Shown one piece after another: positions 24,536 to 33,372 of a DNA stretch of 64,000 nucleotides. A program made the position numbers and the translations under genes. The stretch is from Archaeoglobus sp. (GTDB taxonomy: Archaea > Halobacteriota > Archaeoglobi > Archaeoglobales > Archaeoglobaceae): the NCBI RefSeq assembly GCF_017656475.1, contig NZ_JACDNT010000003.1, forward strand, positions 26,961 through 90,960. Direction: 5' to 3'. The first letter of the stretch is position 1. Every line of letters starts with the position of its first letter. A model generated the notes under the pieces. It saw only the letters and a list, made by a program, of their open reading frames with translations. It was not told the DNA's origin and made no database searches.

Positions 24536-24801
24536 CCTCCAGCCACCGGTGGAAAGACAGCTATTCTGGCATTTTCACTCAATTTCCCAATCATCTCGTC
24601 CTTTATGTTCCTTCCGTTGACGGTTATTATCCTGTCATTTCTGAAATTCCCGTTTTCGTCGAAAATTTCTCTCAAAAAATCTTCTCCAAGTTTTTTTGAA
24701 GCAGCAATAAAAGCTCCCTTTAAAGTGCCATCGCACTCAACTTCGATGGATTTTCCGTACTTTTCTCTCAGGGTTGCGTAAAATTCAATCTTTACTTTCA
24801 C
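24532..24801 (-). CDS. MoaD/ThiS-family sulfur carrier protein
   Basis: 89 residues with the beta-grasp pattern (VKIEFYATLREKYGKSIEV, IITVNGRNI) and the C-terminal VAGG needed for thiocarboxylate formation. MoaD-type proteins give sulfur to molybdopterin or tungstopterin. It is the first gene of the unit with the radical SAM gene (ATGA overlap), upstream of which the divergent ribK promoter lies. It could supply sulfur for a pterin-bound tungsten centre. Confidence 0.9.
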   Translation of the reverse strand: MKVKIEFYATLREKYGKSIEVECDGTLKGAFIAASKKLGEDFLREIFDENGNFRNDRIITVNGRNIKDEMIGKLSENARIAVFPPVAGG

Positions 24802-24854
24802 AAAGAAGGTTAGTTTTTCAGGATAAAAACCTTCTTTCGAAACGATTGATCGAG

Positions 24855-24862
24855 TATAAAAA
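24855..24862 (+). promoter_or_regulatory. TATA box of the ribK-ribB operon
   Basis: TATAAAAA about 22 bases before ATG 24880, consistent with a leaderless message. Just downstream lies a 9-base direct repeat GAGATGCTT (24877-24885 and 24895-24903), whose second copy, with the first, flanks CTCACATATGAG. Confidence 0.5.
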
Positions 24863-24879
24863 CCTTTAAATTTTCTGAG

Positions 24880-25545
24880 ATGCTTCTCACATATGAGATG
24901 CTTGAAGTCCTCAAATCCTTGGCAATGATGAACGCAACAAGGAAAGTTGTGAAGATAAGCTCAAAGGAACTTGCCGAGCGTATTGGTCAAAGTCTTCAGA
25001 CCGCGGCAAGAAAGCTGAAAGAGCTTGAGGATGAAGGACTGATAGACCGCACACTCACGAAAGATGGACAGTTCGTCGTTATAACGGAGAAGGGAAAGCA
25101 ACTCCTTTACAAGGAGTACATGGACTACAAGAAAATTTTCGAGGACGAGGGAACGATTAAGATAAAGGGAGAGGTTTTCAGCGGAGTTGGAGAGGGGAGA
25201 TACTACGTTTCACTCGACGGATACAGAAAGCAGTTCAAGGAAAAGCTGGGTTTCGAACCCTATCCCGGCACACTCAACCTCAGAATTCCGAAGGAGCAGA
25301 TGTACTTCAGGAGAAGGCTTGATGAGGAGAGAGGGATTCTGATTGACGGATTCTCGACAGAGGACAGAACCTTTGGAGAGGTTAAAGCCTTCAAGTGCAG
25401 GATTAACGGTATTGAGGGTGCTATAGTAATTCCGAAAAGGACACACTACCCGTCGGAAATCTTTGAGGTAATTTCTCCCGTAAAGCTTAGAGATAAGCTC
25501 GGATTGAAGGACGGGGACTTCGTGGAGGTGGAGGTGATTTTATGA
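24880..25545 (+). CDS. ribK: CTP-dependent riboflavin kinase with N-terminal winged helix (RbkR type)
   Basis: 221 residues. Residues 1-85 are a MarR-like winged helix (SKELAERIGQSLQTAARKLKELEDEGLI, then a wing TLTKDGQFVVITEKG). Residues 90-221 are the archaeal riboflavin kinase, which makes FMN from riboflavin with CTP: GEVFSGVGEGRYYVSLDGY, PYPGTLNLRIP and the acidic C-terminal barrel. In several archaea such fusions regulate riboflavin genes (RbkR). Here the coupled gene is ribB, so the protein may regulate its own operon. The stop overlaps ribB (ATGA). Confidence 0.94.
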   Translation: MLLTYEMLEVLKSLAMMNATRKVVKISSKELAERIGQSLQTAARKLKELEDEGLIDRTLTKDGQFVVITEKGKQLLYKEYMDYKKIFEDEGTIKIKGEVFSGVGEGRYYVSLDGYRKQFKEKLGFEPYPGTLNLRIPKEQMYFRRRLDEERGILIDGFSTEDRTFGEVKAFKCRINGIEGAIVIPKRTHYPSEIFEVISPVKLRDKLGLKDGDFVEVEVIL

Positions 25546-26258
25546 TACTCGACTTTGAGGAATCGTTGAGAGCCTTCAGGAAAGGCTCACCCGTGCTGAT
25601 TTACGACTTCGAGGATAGAGAGGGGGAGACGGACATAGCAATCCCTGCGATCCATGTGGGAAAGGAAGAGGTTGCAATGATGAGGATTGATGGAGGGGGG
25701 TTGATTTGCGTCGCGATACACCCGGTTGCAGCAGAGAAGCTCGGATTGCCGTTCATGCATGACGTTCTAAGGGTTGCGAGTGAGGAACTGCCGGAAATAA
25801 AGAAAGTTGCCGATGCGGATGACATAAAATACGACTCAAGAAGCTCCTTTTCCCTCTGGGTGAACCACAGAGACACTTTTACGGGGATAACTGACATCGA
25901 CAGGGCTTTGACGATAAGGAGAATCGGGGAGGTTGTTGACGAAGTAATGATGGGCAAAAAAGTCGATTTTGGCAGCGAGTTCAGGAGTCCGGGGCACGTT
26001 GCTCTGCTTAGGGCTGCAGATAAGTTAACCTACGAAAGGGTTGGACAGACTGAGCTCAGTGTTGCTCTCGCAGAGATGGCGGGAATCGCTCCTGCAGTTG
26101 CAATCTGCGAGATGCTTGATGCCGAAACCGGCAGGGCTTTGACGAAGGAGAAGGCGATGGAGTATGCTGAGGAGAAGGGCATACCGTTCATCGATGGAAG
26201 AACGATAGTTGAGCACTACAGAAAGTTCAGGGAAGTGGAGGTTAGTCTGTTCGTTTAA
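25542..26258 (+). CDS. ribB: 3,4-dihydroxy-2-butanone 4-phosphate synthase
   Basis: 238 residues. It makes the four-carbon unit of riboflavin from ribulose 5-phosphate. Conserved are the acidic Mg-binding loop YDFEDREGETDIAIPA, the DGGGLICVAI strand, TGITDIDRALTIR, and FRSPGHVALLRA with the catalytic His. It is the monofunctional form, without the GTP cyclohydrolase II domain found in many bacteria. Translation is coupled to ribK by the ATGA overlap. Confidence 0.96.
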   Translation: MILDFEESLRAFRKGSPVLIYDFEDREGETDIAIPAIHVGKEEVAMMRIDGGGLICVAIHPVAAEKLGLPFMHDVLRVASEELPEIKKVADADDIKYDSRSSFSLWVNHRDTFTGITDIDRALTIRRIGEVVDEVMMGKKVDFGSEFRSPGHVALLRAADKLTYERVGQTELSVALAEMAGIAPAVAICEMLDAETGRALTKEKAMEYAEEKGIPFIDGRTIVEHYRKFREVEVSLFV

Positions 26259-26312
26259 TCTTTCGAAGTTTTTCGGGGATACAATTATATCCCCTCAAAC
26301 AATTCTAATTTC

Positions 26313-27155
26313 ATGTTCCAGTCAGACCTCAAACTGATAGTGTTCCAGCACGGTTTCTTTGGAGAAAGATTTGTGGCAAATCTGATGAACTATCCCAACT
26401 CCTGTCCCTCTTACGGTGCATGCGGGATTGATGGCTGCACTCAGTGCAAGGAGGGATTATACAACTTCTCCAAGAACATAATCGCCGTTTTTTCCATGCC
26501 GGATCCAACGACAATGCCAGACTTCATCGAAAATGCGGAGGACTTCCTGCCCAAGGCCATTCCAGAAGCCGACATTGCAGTAGCAATCAACCTCCATCCC
26601 GACGTTCTTGCGGTGCTGCCTGAGAAGCTGGCTGGGAAAGTCAAGGCTCTCATAGTGCCTGTTGAGGAGTCGAGATGGTGCTCTCCGGGACTGGCGAAGC
26701 AGATCAAGGAGAAGTGTGATGAACTCGGAATTGAGTTCGCAGCACCCAAACCTTTCTGCAACTTAAGGCCGAATGAGGAGCATCCGGTCATCAACCGGAT
26801 GATTGAGGAGATGAGAATAGGCTATCCGGAGTTCGAGATCGAGCTGCTGGAGGATGGCAAGGCATACGTCAGGATTTCAAGATCCCAGCCTTGCGGATGT
26901 GCTTACTACATCGGCATAAAGCTGAGGGGGTTTGACTTCACTGAGGTGAAAGAGGGGAAGATGAGGGAGCTCTGGAATGTTGTTGCCGAGGCTCATCACA
27001 GCTATCCGTGCACAGCGAGCATGGAGAGAGACAACGAGTACAATGAAACCCTGCTCCATATTGGCGGCTACATAGCAAGGCATGCGGTTAATAAAGCCCT
27101 TGGCTATGAAGGGGACGAGGACATTCCGGAACACATCAAACACATCGTTCTGTGA
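26313..27155 (+). CDS. DUF166-family protein, cysteine-rich
   Basis: 280 residues of an archaeal family (DUF166) of unknown function. Cysteines are many and clustered: CPSYGACGIDGCTQC at about 31-45, RWCSPGL, FCNLRP, SQPCGCAYY and YPCTAS, which suggests iron-sulfur or zinc binding. The middle part has a Rossmann-like alternation (ADIAVAINLHPDVLAVLPEKL, KALIVPVEES). A TTATAT box about 25 bases before the ATG indicates a leaderless start. The gene overlaps the end of the convergent kinase gene by 20 bases. Some databases label relatives as thymidylate-synthase-like; I see no support for that here. Confidence 0.8.
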   Translation: MFQSDLKLIVFQHGFFGERFVANLMNYPNSCPSYGACGIDGCTQCKEGLYNFSKNIIAVFSMPDPTTMPDFIENAEDFLPKAIPEADIAVAINLHPDVLAVLPEKLAGKVKALIVPVEESRWCSPGLAKQIKEKCDELGIEFAAPKPFCNLRPNEEHPVINRMIEEMRIGYPEFEIELLEDGKAYVRISRSQPCGCAYYIGIKLRGFDFTEVKEGKMRELWNVVAEAHHSYPCTASMERDNEYNETLLHIGGYIARHAVNKALGYEGDEDIPEHIKHIVL

Positions 27156-28866
27156 ACTTTTTTGGTAGTCTTACGATGAACACAGCACCACTCGGCTCGT
27201 TATCCTTAACCCCTATGCTTCCCCCGTAAAGCTCCACAATCTTTTTAACGATGAAAAGACCCACTCCGGTACCCCATCCCGAGGAAAAACCTTCTTCGAA
27301 AATTTTATCCTTAATTTCGTCTGGGATACCCTTCCCGTTATCCTTAACAACGAGAACCCCCCATCCGTTCTCGGCATGCGTTTCCACAACTATTTCAACA
27401 TCCGATTTTCCCGAATGCTTGACGGCGTTGTTCAGAAGGTTGAATACGACGGTTTTGATCCCTTCGTTGGCGATGACGTTGACTTCTTCAAGATTCAGTT
27501 TAATGTTTGCCTCTTTGAAACTCTCTGCAACCTCTCTCACAACCTCAGCGAGGTTAATTTCCTTTCTGACATCTCCGGCAATTTCGAGGTTCTTGGCCTC
27601 GTAAATCAACCTTGAAATTCTATCTATCCTTGACATGGCTGTCTTAAAAAGCCCATCATCCTTTACCTCGATAGCTGCCCTTATAACAGTCAGGTCGTTG
27701 AGAATGTCGTGCCTGAGCATTTTGTTTAACAGGGAGAGGTAATCACTCTTGCGCTCAAGCTCACTCGTAAGCGTGTGGATTTCGGTAGTGTCCATTGCGG
27801 TAGAGGCTACGGCGGGTTTACCTTGGTAGTTTATTCTTACCAGCCTAACAGTAACCCACCTGACCTCTCCACTTCTTGTTATTATCCTGAAACTAACATC
27901 GCTGGATTCCTCTTCTCCAGCCTCTATGTCCCTGTATTTCTTTAAAACATCCTCTCTGTCTTCGGGATGAATCAGCAAACTCAGGTTTTCCATGCAGGAA
28001 AGTTCATCTTCTCTATAACCAGTTACTTTTTCGAATGACTCGTTTGCATAAACGATTCTCCCATTCTGGACGATGTGAATCGGGGCAAGAGACTTTTCAA
28101 TCAGAGACCTGTGGAATTCCTCACTCTTCTTAATTTCCGTTATGTCAATGCCTGTGATTGCCACAGCAGGCTCGTTCTTGTAGGTTATTCTGGTACCTCT
28201 TACTCTCACCCAAATATCCTCCCCCGATTTTGAGAAAACTCTGAAGTCGTGGAATTCAACGTCGCTCTTCCCGGAAATAAGTCTTTGATATTTCTCGGCA
28301 ATAGTTCCGAGGTCTTCCGGATGAATAAAGAATTCGAACGGATTTCTGCCAATGATCTCCTCTCTTTTGTAGCCGGAAATTTCTTCGAATGCTTTGTTCA
28401 CATAAGCAAAAACACCATTCTGGATAATTGCAACAGGCGCGATGGAATCCTCGATCAGCGACCTGTGGAACTCCTCGCTCTCTCTCAGCTTGCTCTGGAG
28501 CACCTTGTTTGCTGTAATGTCTATCCAGTTGCCGACCCCCATCAGTTCGTTGCCAATTTTCATGGGTAGTACGTATCCCCAGACCCACCTTCTTTCGTTG
28601 TTCTTTGTTAAGTAGCTGATTTCAAGAAAAACGGGTTTTCCCCCTATGCCTTTCTTGTACGCCTTGGCAACCTTCTCATGATGTTCGGGAACAACGAGTT
28701 CGAAAACGTCCATTCCGCAAATCTCCTCTTTTTTGTAGCCTGTGGTCATCTCCACAACCTTGTTCACATACTTTATTCTCAAATTTTCATCAACTATTAT
28801 TAACCCCACCAGCGAGTTCTCTACAATCTTGCTGAGAGACTCAGGGTCATTCATCAGATTCATCAT
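27136..28866 (-). CDS. Sensor histidine kinase with three PAS domains, orphan
   Basis: 576 residues from ATG 28866, which lies about 28 bases after an AATTTAAAT box; earlier in-frame starts at 28884 (ATG) and 28887 (TTG) are too close to that box. Three PAS/PAC modules follow one another (about 6-115, 125-240, 250-365), each ending in a typical PAC motif such as VGNWIDITA, ITGIDITEI and ASTAMDTTEI. Repeats two and three start with the same EEFHRSLIE linker, so they arose by duplication. Then come His386 in LRHDILNDL and an HATPase domain (NLLNNAVKHSG, VKDNGKGIPDEI, GTGVGLFIVKKI). No membrane helix and no response regulator nearby. Confidence 0.9.
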   Translation of the reverse strand: MMNLMNDPESLSKIVENSLVGLIIVDENLRIKYVNKVVEMTTGYKKEEICGMDVFELVVPEHHEKVAKAYKKGIGGKPVFLEISYLTKNNERRWVWGYVLPMKIGNELMGVGNWIDITANKVLQSKLRESEEFHRSLIEDSIAPVAIIQNGVFAYVNKAFEEISGYKREEIIGRNPFEFFIHPEDLGTIAEKYQRLISGKSDVEFHDFRVFSKSGEDIWVRVRGTRITYKNEPAVAITGIDITEIKKSEEFHRSLIEKSLAPIHIVQNGRIVYANESFEKVTGYREDELSCMENLSLLIHPEDREDVLKKYRDIEAGEEESSDVSFRIITRSGEVRWVTVRLVRINYQGKPAVASTAMDTTEIHTLTSELERKSDYLSLLNKMLRHDILNDLTVIRAAIEVKDDGLFKTAMSRIDRISRLIYEAKNLEIAGDVRKEINLAEVVREVAESFKEANIKLNLEEVNVIANEGIKTVVFNLLNNAVKHSGKSDVEIVVETHAENGWGVLVVKDNGKGIPDEIKDKIFEEGFSSGWGTGVGLFIVKKIVELYGGSIGVKDNEPSGAVFIVRLPKKFTERCV

Positions 28867-28942
28867 TACAATTACTATTGTCATCAACAGTATTTAAATT
28901 ATTCTATTTGCCTTCCCACTTTCACAAATTTTTTACGTCAAA

Positions 28943-29683
28943 ATGGTAATTTCAGCCATGCATAACGAGCTGCTATGGTTTGCATTGCTGCTGGCAAGCT
29001 TTACAGGAATAATCATAGCATACAGAATTTTTGGCAGGACTGGACTCTACGCGTGGACGGCAATGGCGATAGTTCTGGCAAACATTCAGGTCATGAAAAC
29101 GATAAAGTTCTTCGGTCTGGTTACTGCGATGGGCAACATCGTTTACGGGACAACCTTCCTCGTTACAGACATATTATGCGAAAATTACGGGAAAAGGGAG
29201 GCCAAGAAAGCTGTTGAGGTTGGATTCTTCGTCCTCATAGTCTTCACCCTACTCATGCAGATCTGCCTAGCTTTCATACCCGACGAAAGCGACACTCTCA
29301 GCCCAGCACTAGAGCAGATTTTCGGCATCATGCCGAGAATAACGGTGGCAAGCCTTACAGCCTACCTGGTTTCGCAGTTACACGACGTGTGGGCGTTTGA
29401 CTTCTGGAAAAGGAGGACGAAGGGCAGATTTCTGTGGCTCAGGAACAACGCTTCAACAATGGTCTCACAGCTCATCGACAACGCAGTCTTTACATGGATT
29501 GCCTTCGTCGGCTTCGGCGTATTCTGGGAGCAGGTGTTTCCGTGGGAGCTTATAGCTGAGATTTTCGTAACTTCCTACATAATGAAGTTCATAGTCGCAG
29601 CTCTCGATACGCCATTCGTTTACCTCGCAAAAATGATTAAGAGCGATGCTGACAGGGCAGAGGTTGTATTAAAGACCCATTGA
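28943..29683 (+). CDS. Queuosine/archaeosine-precursor transporter family protein (YhhQ/VUT_1)
   Basis: 246 residues, about six membrane helices. Family markers are AMGNIVYGTTFLVTDILCENYGKREAKKAVEVGF in the first half and the NNASTMVSQLIDNAVF segment with FVTSYIMKFIVAALDTPFVYL in the second. Members import queuine or preQ0/preQ1; in archaea the likely cargo is a deazaguanine precursor of archaeosine. An in-frame ATG at 28958 is an alternative start. It overlaps the convergent MarC gene by 15 bases. Confidence 0.85.
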   Translation: MVISAMHNELLWFALLLASFTGIIIAYRIFGRTGLYAWTAMAIVLANIQVMKTIKFFGLVTAMGNIVYGTTFLVTDILCENYGKREAKKAVEVGFFVLIVFTLLMQICLAFIPDESDTLSPALEQIFGIMPRITVASLTAYLVSQLHDVWAFDFWKRRTKGRFLWLRNNASTMVSQLIDNAVFTWIAFVGFGVFWEQVFPWELIAEIFVTSYIMKFIVAALDTPFVYLAKMIKSDADRAEVVLKTH

Positions 29684-30310
29684 AACCAATTTTTCTGCAA
29701 GTCCGTCAAAGACGAACTCAACGGCAATCGCAGCCAGGAATATGGCGAGTATTCTTGCTGCAATATCCGCACCGCTCCTGCCGAGCAGCCTGATGATAGG
29801 GGCGCTGTAAATGTGGCTCAGCCTGACGATTAGGTAAACCAGAGCGGCGCTGAGCACCACAAGCAGCTTCATGATCACGTCTCCTGCCTGCGAGTAAAGC
29901 ACGATTCCTGCCGTAATCGCTCCAGGACCTGTGTAAAGGGGTAGAGCGAGAGGAAACACGGCTATTGAGTCAACGTCTATGCTTTCCTCGGCTCTTCTTC
30001 TGTAAGCCTCTCTCCTCGTTCCACCGAGGAGAATGTCAACAGAGGAGATGAAGAGGAGTATTCCACCTGCAATCTTTAAACTGCTAATCGAAACGCCGAA
30101 GTAGTCGAGAACTTTCCCGCCCGTCACCATGGTGATGAAGAGAATCAGGAAAGCGATGATTGTGGCCCTTTTCGATATCTTCTCTCTATATTCATCGCTG
30201 AACCTCTCCGTTAAGGCTATGAAAATCGGCAGATTTCCTGGGGGGTCGATTATTATGAACAGCGTCGTGAAGCTTGCCAGAAAGAAGCTGAGGTAAGCAG
30301 CGACATCCAT
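29669..30310 (-). CDS. MarC-family membrane protein
   Basis: 213 residues with six predicted helices and the family signatures FIIIDPPGNLPIFIALT near the N-terminus and FPLALPLYTGPGAITAGIVL in the middle. MarC-like proteins are membrane proteins of uncertain function; the old link to multiple antibiotic resistance is not supported. It follows the MetE gene in the same direction but is separated by only 2 bases, so it is likely co-transcribed. Confidence 0.88.
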   Translation of the reverse strand: MDVAAYLSFFLASFTTLFIIIDPPGNLPIFIALTERFSDEYREKISKRATIIAFLILFITMVTGGKVLDYFGVSISSLKIAGGILLFISSVDILLGGTRREAYRRRAEESIDVDSIAVFPLALPLYTGPGAITAGIVLYSQAGDVIMKLLVVLSAALVYLIVRLSHIYSAPIIRLLGRSGADIAARILAIFLAAIAVEFVFDGLAEKLVSMGL

Positions 30311-30312
30311 AT

Positions 30313-31248
30313 TCAGCCCTCATCCACTGCTCTTCTCACATTTTCCAGCAGCTGGACAGCAAGTTCCTGAGATGGGAAGGAGAACAGCCCACAATCAGGA
30401 CCAATGTAAGCAAGCAGTTCTCCAAAGCGTTCTTTGGCCATTTTTATTCTCTCTGCAATTTTTTCCACAGGCTCAATCTCCTGAATTGCGAAGGAGATTA
30501 GTTCCTCATCCCCCCAGGCGTTAACCCCGTGCATGGTGTTGAACTCTGCGATTATCCCGTCTATGTCGCTCCTTGCAACACCAATTCTCAGCTTTTTTTC
30601 AGCAGAAGCTACCACCTCAGCGTCGATGAAGTCCATGTTCTCAGGCTTCTTTGCACACTCAATGCCTATGACGTCAATGGAAGTCTCCAGGATTTTTTCG
30701 TAGTAGAGGGGTTCGTGCAGGTGAATCTGAACGTCCTGGGGAATACTGTATTCCAGAGCTTTCTGGAGGAGTTCTTCATCCGGCTGGAGGTCAGGAGCTA
30801 ATCCAAGGCTCGGCTCGTCAATGCTTATGCAGACAACGTTCTCATACTTGGCCGCGTTCTCAACGAAACGCCTTACAGATTCTGCGAGGTTCAGCAGAAC
30901 GTCCTCGTAAATCACACCTCCGAACTCCTTGTAGTACAGCTCGAACGGGCCTGTGATGCAGACTCTCACTGACTCAGCTTTAATTTTCTCCACGTATTCA
31001 AGCTCTGGTATCACAGCCTTATTTTTAGAAATCAGGTAGGGCTCCTCCTGGAAGGCCTTTATTGGCTCAATGAACATTTTTATCATGTCCCTGAACTGAG
31101 GGTAGGTGGGAGCGTCGAGAAACTTTGCCTTCATCAGGAATGCCCTCTGAACCATTTCCTCGTATTCCTTTGTGCCGAGATTCCGCTCAACCCAGTCCCT
31201 TTTGATTCCCTTCGGAAGCGGGAAACTGCCGATATCGTCAACCTTCAT
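30313..31248 (-). CDS. metE: Core MetE-type methionine synthase (catalytic-domain-only)
   Basis: 311 residues, matching only the C-terminal catalytic barrel of cobalamin-independent methionine synthase. This short form is typical of archaea and probably takes methyl groups from a corrinoid protein rather than from methyltetrahydrofolate polyglutamate. Seen motifs: DIGSFPLPK at the start, CISIDEPSL, the IHLHEP segment, GIECAKKPE (His and Cys of the zinc site) and the C-terminal YIGPDCGLFSFP with the last zinc Cys. The gene directly follows a 100-residue unknown gene with one base between. Confidence 0.88.
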   Translation of the reverse strand: MKVDDIGSFPLPKGIKRDWVERNLGTKEYEEMVQRAFLMKAKFLDAPTYPQFRDMIKMFIEPIKAFQEEPYLISKNKAVIPELEYVEKIKAESVRVCITGPFELYYKEFGGVIYEDVLLNLAESVRRFVENAAKYENVVCISIDEPSLGLAPDLQPDEELLQKALEYSIPQDVQIHLHEPLYYEKILETSIDVIGIECAKKPENMDFIDAEVVASAEKKLRIGVARSDIDGIIAEFNTMHGVNAWGDEELISFAIQEIEPVEKIAERIKMAKERFGELLAYIGPDCGLFSFPSQELAVQLLENVRRAVDEG

Positions 31249-31249
31249 A

Positions 31250-31552
31250 TTACTGCTCTAGGATTCCTCCTCTAATGGCGAGCCTCTCAATCTGGTCCCT
31301 CAGCTCTTCCAGACTATCCATAAGCTCTCTCCAGCAATCGTCTTTGCAGTTTGCATAATTTTCTCTCAGCTCTCTCAGCCTTAACTTTATTCTCCTTACC
31401 TGATCAGCGTAAATCTCCTCGTTCTCAGTCCCGTAGAATATGTTGCTTATTCTCCCTATTGCAGCTCTTAGAAGTCTTATCCTTTCCTCAACATCCCCGC
31501 TATAGTCAAAGGTTTCGAGAAGCTCTTCAAGATGTTCTTTTATTGAAACCAT
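31250..31552 (-). CDS. Small helical protein of unknown function upstream of metE
   Basis: 100 residues, nearly all alpha-helical and strongly charged, with heptad-like stretches (EERIRLLRAAIGRISNIFYG, VRRIKLRLRELRENYANC, MDSLEELRDQIERLAIRGG). Two cysteines lie close together (NCKDDCW). I do not recognise it. Being first in the unit with metE, only one base ahead, it may be a partner of methionine synthesis or simply a passenger. Confidence 0.6.
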   Translation of the reverse strand: MVSIKEHLEELLETFDYSGDVEERIRLLRAAIGRISNIFYGTENEEIYADQVRRIKLRLRELRENYANCKDDCWRELMDSLEELRDQIERLAIRGGILEQ

Positions 31553-31594
31553 ATAACAGAGTTACTTTCTTGTTAAAAAATTTTGCAGTTACAT

Positions 31595-32413
31595 TTACCC
31601 CCAGCCTCCCCTCTTGCTGAGTAGGTAGAGGAAAAGCAGTCCAGATGCTGCGATGATAAGGACTGCTGATGTTTTATCCACTTTTATCTCAGGCTCTGCC
31701 TTGAATTCGAGTGTGCAGTCTGATTTGCACCGATAAACGCTGTAATCCTCACCGCTGAACTGCTTAACTCCCAGATAGCTCGTGTTGTTTTGCTTAATGA
31801 CTGGAAGAGTTGTCAAAATAAAAATGCTCTGGTTTTCAATGGTGGCTAATGAGAAAAATGGTTTTGCCAGCTTGTAAGTGATTGATATTTCACCCGTGCT
31901 GTTTGCGGGGACGATTATTTTTTCCAGAATAAGTTTTCCGTCAACTTCGGGTACATCGAGAAAACTAAGCGATGAGTCCGTTATCTCCAGGCCAGAATGC
32001 TGGGGGAGTGGAATTGTGACGTCGCCTTCAAAGTTTGCTTGCCCTGAATTTGTTATGAGGACTATCTCCAGAACTTCGAGGTTGGGCTGGATGATTACAT
32101 GCCTAATCACGCTCAAATTTTCCGTTTTGTTGGTGAACAGCAGGTTGAAGGTGATGGTTTTGTTACCATCAAGTTTCAGATCCTCTACAAACGTTTTGTT
32201 CAGTGCAAAAAGCTTCAGGGTGTAGTTTCCTGGTGGTAAGCTTAAAACTGAACCATTTTTCACCGTTTCAACTTTTGAAAAGTTCTCTCCAAGTATGTTC
32301 AGCTCCGCCGTGCCATTGTAACCCTTTGTAAAAATCTGGACACTAAACTGGTTGGCTGAGGCTACCACAATTCCTGCTGTGATCAAAAGCAAAAAAAATG
32401 CAAGCTTCCTCAA
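31595..32413 (-). CDS. Secreted, membrane-anchored surface protein with beta domains
   Basis: 272 residues from a TTG at 32413 that overlaps the glycosyltransferase stop (TTGA) and has GAGGGTGG upstream. N-terminal signal helix ([20 protein letters not shown]), an extracellular part of about 230 residues rich in beta pattern and in N-glycosylation sequons (NGT, NFS, NGS, NYT, NKT several times, NST, NQS, NNT), one close cysteine pair (YRCKSDCTLEF), and a C-terminal membrane helix with a basic tail (LLFLYLLSKRGGWG). Function unknown; the coupling to a glycosyltransferase suggests a surface or glycan-related role. Confidence 0.7.
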   Translation of the reverse strand: MRKLAFFLLLITAGIVVASANQFSVQIFTKGYNGTAELNILGENFSKVETVKNGSVLSLPPGNYTLKLFALNKTFVEDLKLDGNKTITFNLLFTNKTENLSVIRHVIIQPNLEVLEIVLITNSGQANFEGDVTIPLPQHSGLEITDSSLSFLDVPEVDGKLILEKIIVPANSTGEISITYKLAKPFFSLATIENQSIFILTTLPVIKQNNTSYLGVKQFSGEDYSVYRCKSDCTLEFKAEPEIKVDKTSAVLIIAASGLLFLYLLSKRGGWG

Positions 32414-33372
32414 TCTACCACCCTCTGCATCGCTCCCCACTCAACCTCCCTTTTTCTGACAAAGGAGAACAAAGCTTTTACCGCTGCGTACTGAAGCATG
32501 AGAGCGTGGATAAATAGGCCGAAAGTCACCTTTACCTTTGAAATCTTTCGGAAGTGAGCAAGGAGGAAGAAGGGCGACAAAAGCAGGAGAGGCAAGTAGA
32601 GCATGGGTACGAATGTGAGAGTGAGGGCCATGTACCATGAAAGCCTCACACCTAACGAGGCTTTTCTCATCTCCTTTCTATAGCGCCACAGCTGCAAACC
32701 CCCGTAGTACCACCTCTTCCTCTGATTGTAGAGGTCTTTCCAAGTGATTGGTGCCTGCTCGTAAATCCTGGAAGTTTTAACCAACACCGCTTTTCTTCCT
32801 TTCGCGTGCATTCTCGTCGCAAAGTCTGCATCCTCCGCAACAGCCCACTCATTCAAACCCTCTTGCATCAAAAATTCCGCCCTTAAAACCCCAATGAGCC
32901 CGTTGAACTGTCTGAACTTGCTTTTTCCAAGAAGAAAGTTGATCAGATAGTATTCTGCCTCCACAGTCTCAGAGACGAGGTTAATCGGGTTGCTTATGTA
33001 TCTCTTAGTGGAGGCGATGTAGCAATCCTCGCAGCTTTCCAAGGCTTTGACACATTCAACGATAAAGTTCATCTCAGGCCTCGAATCGACGTCGAAGATT
33101 GCGACATAGTCAGGTTTGAAGTCGGACAGGTATTTGAGAGCGTCGTTTATGGCTCCAGCCCTCTTTCCCCTCCTGTTTTCCCTGAAAACAACCTCGACCC
33201 CTAATCTTATGGCAGTTTCCGGTCTCCTGTCATTTTCACCGTTGGAGTCTATTACGTACACTAATTTAACGTCAAAATCATCGTAATCAAGGGATTTCAG
33301 GTGCTCAATGCTTCGCCTGATTATCTCCTCATCCTCGAAGGGAGAAACGGGAACCACTACGGCAAGCTTCAT
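32410..33372 (-). CDS. Membrane glycosyltransferase, family 2
   Basis: 320 residues. A GT-A domain has [19 protein letters not shown], the metal-binding FDVDSRP, acceptor-site [10 protein letters not shown] and the QRKRWYYGG motif (QxxRW) of processive or membrane-bound GT2 enzymes such as cellulose and hyaluronan synthases. It is followed by about three membrane helices ([24 protein letters not shown] and on). It should add sugars at the cytoplasmic face, perhaps to a lipid or an exported polymer. It overlaps gatB by 4 bases and the surface-protein gene by 4 bases. Confidence 0.88.
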   Translation of the reverse strand: MKLAVVVPVSPFEDEEIIRRSIEHLKSLDYDDFDVKLVYVIDSNGENDRRPETAIRLGVEVVFRENRRGKRAGAINDALKYLSDFKPDYVAIFDVDSRPEMNFIVECVKALESCEDCYIASTKRYISNPINLVSETVEAEYYLINFLLGKSKFRQFNGLIGVLRAEFLMQEGLNEWAVAEDADFATRMHAKGRKAVLVKTSRIYEQAPITWKDLYNQRKRWYYGGLQLWRYRKEMRKASLGVRLSWYMALTLTFVPMLYLPLLLLSPFFLLAHFRKISKVKVTFGLFIHALMLQYAAVKALFSFVRKREVEWGAMQRVVD

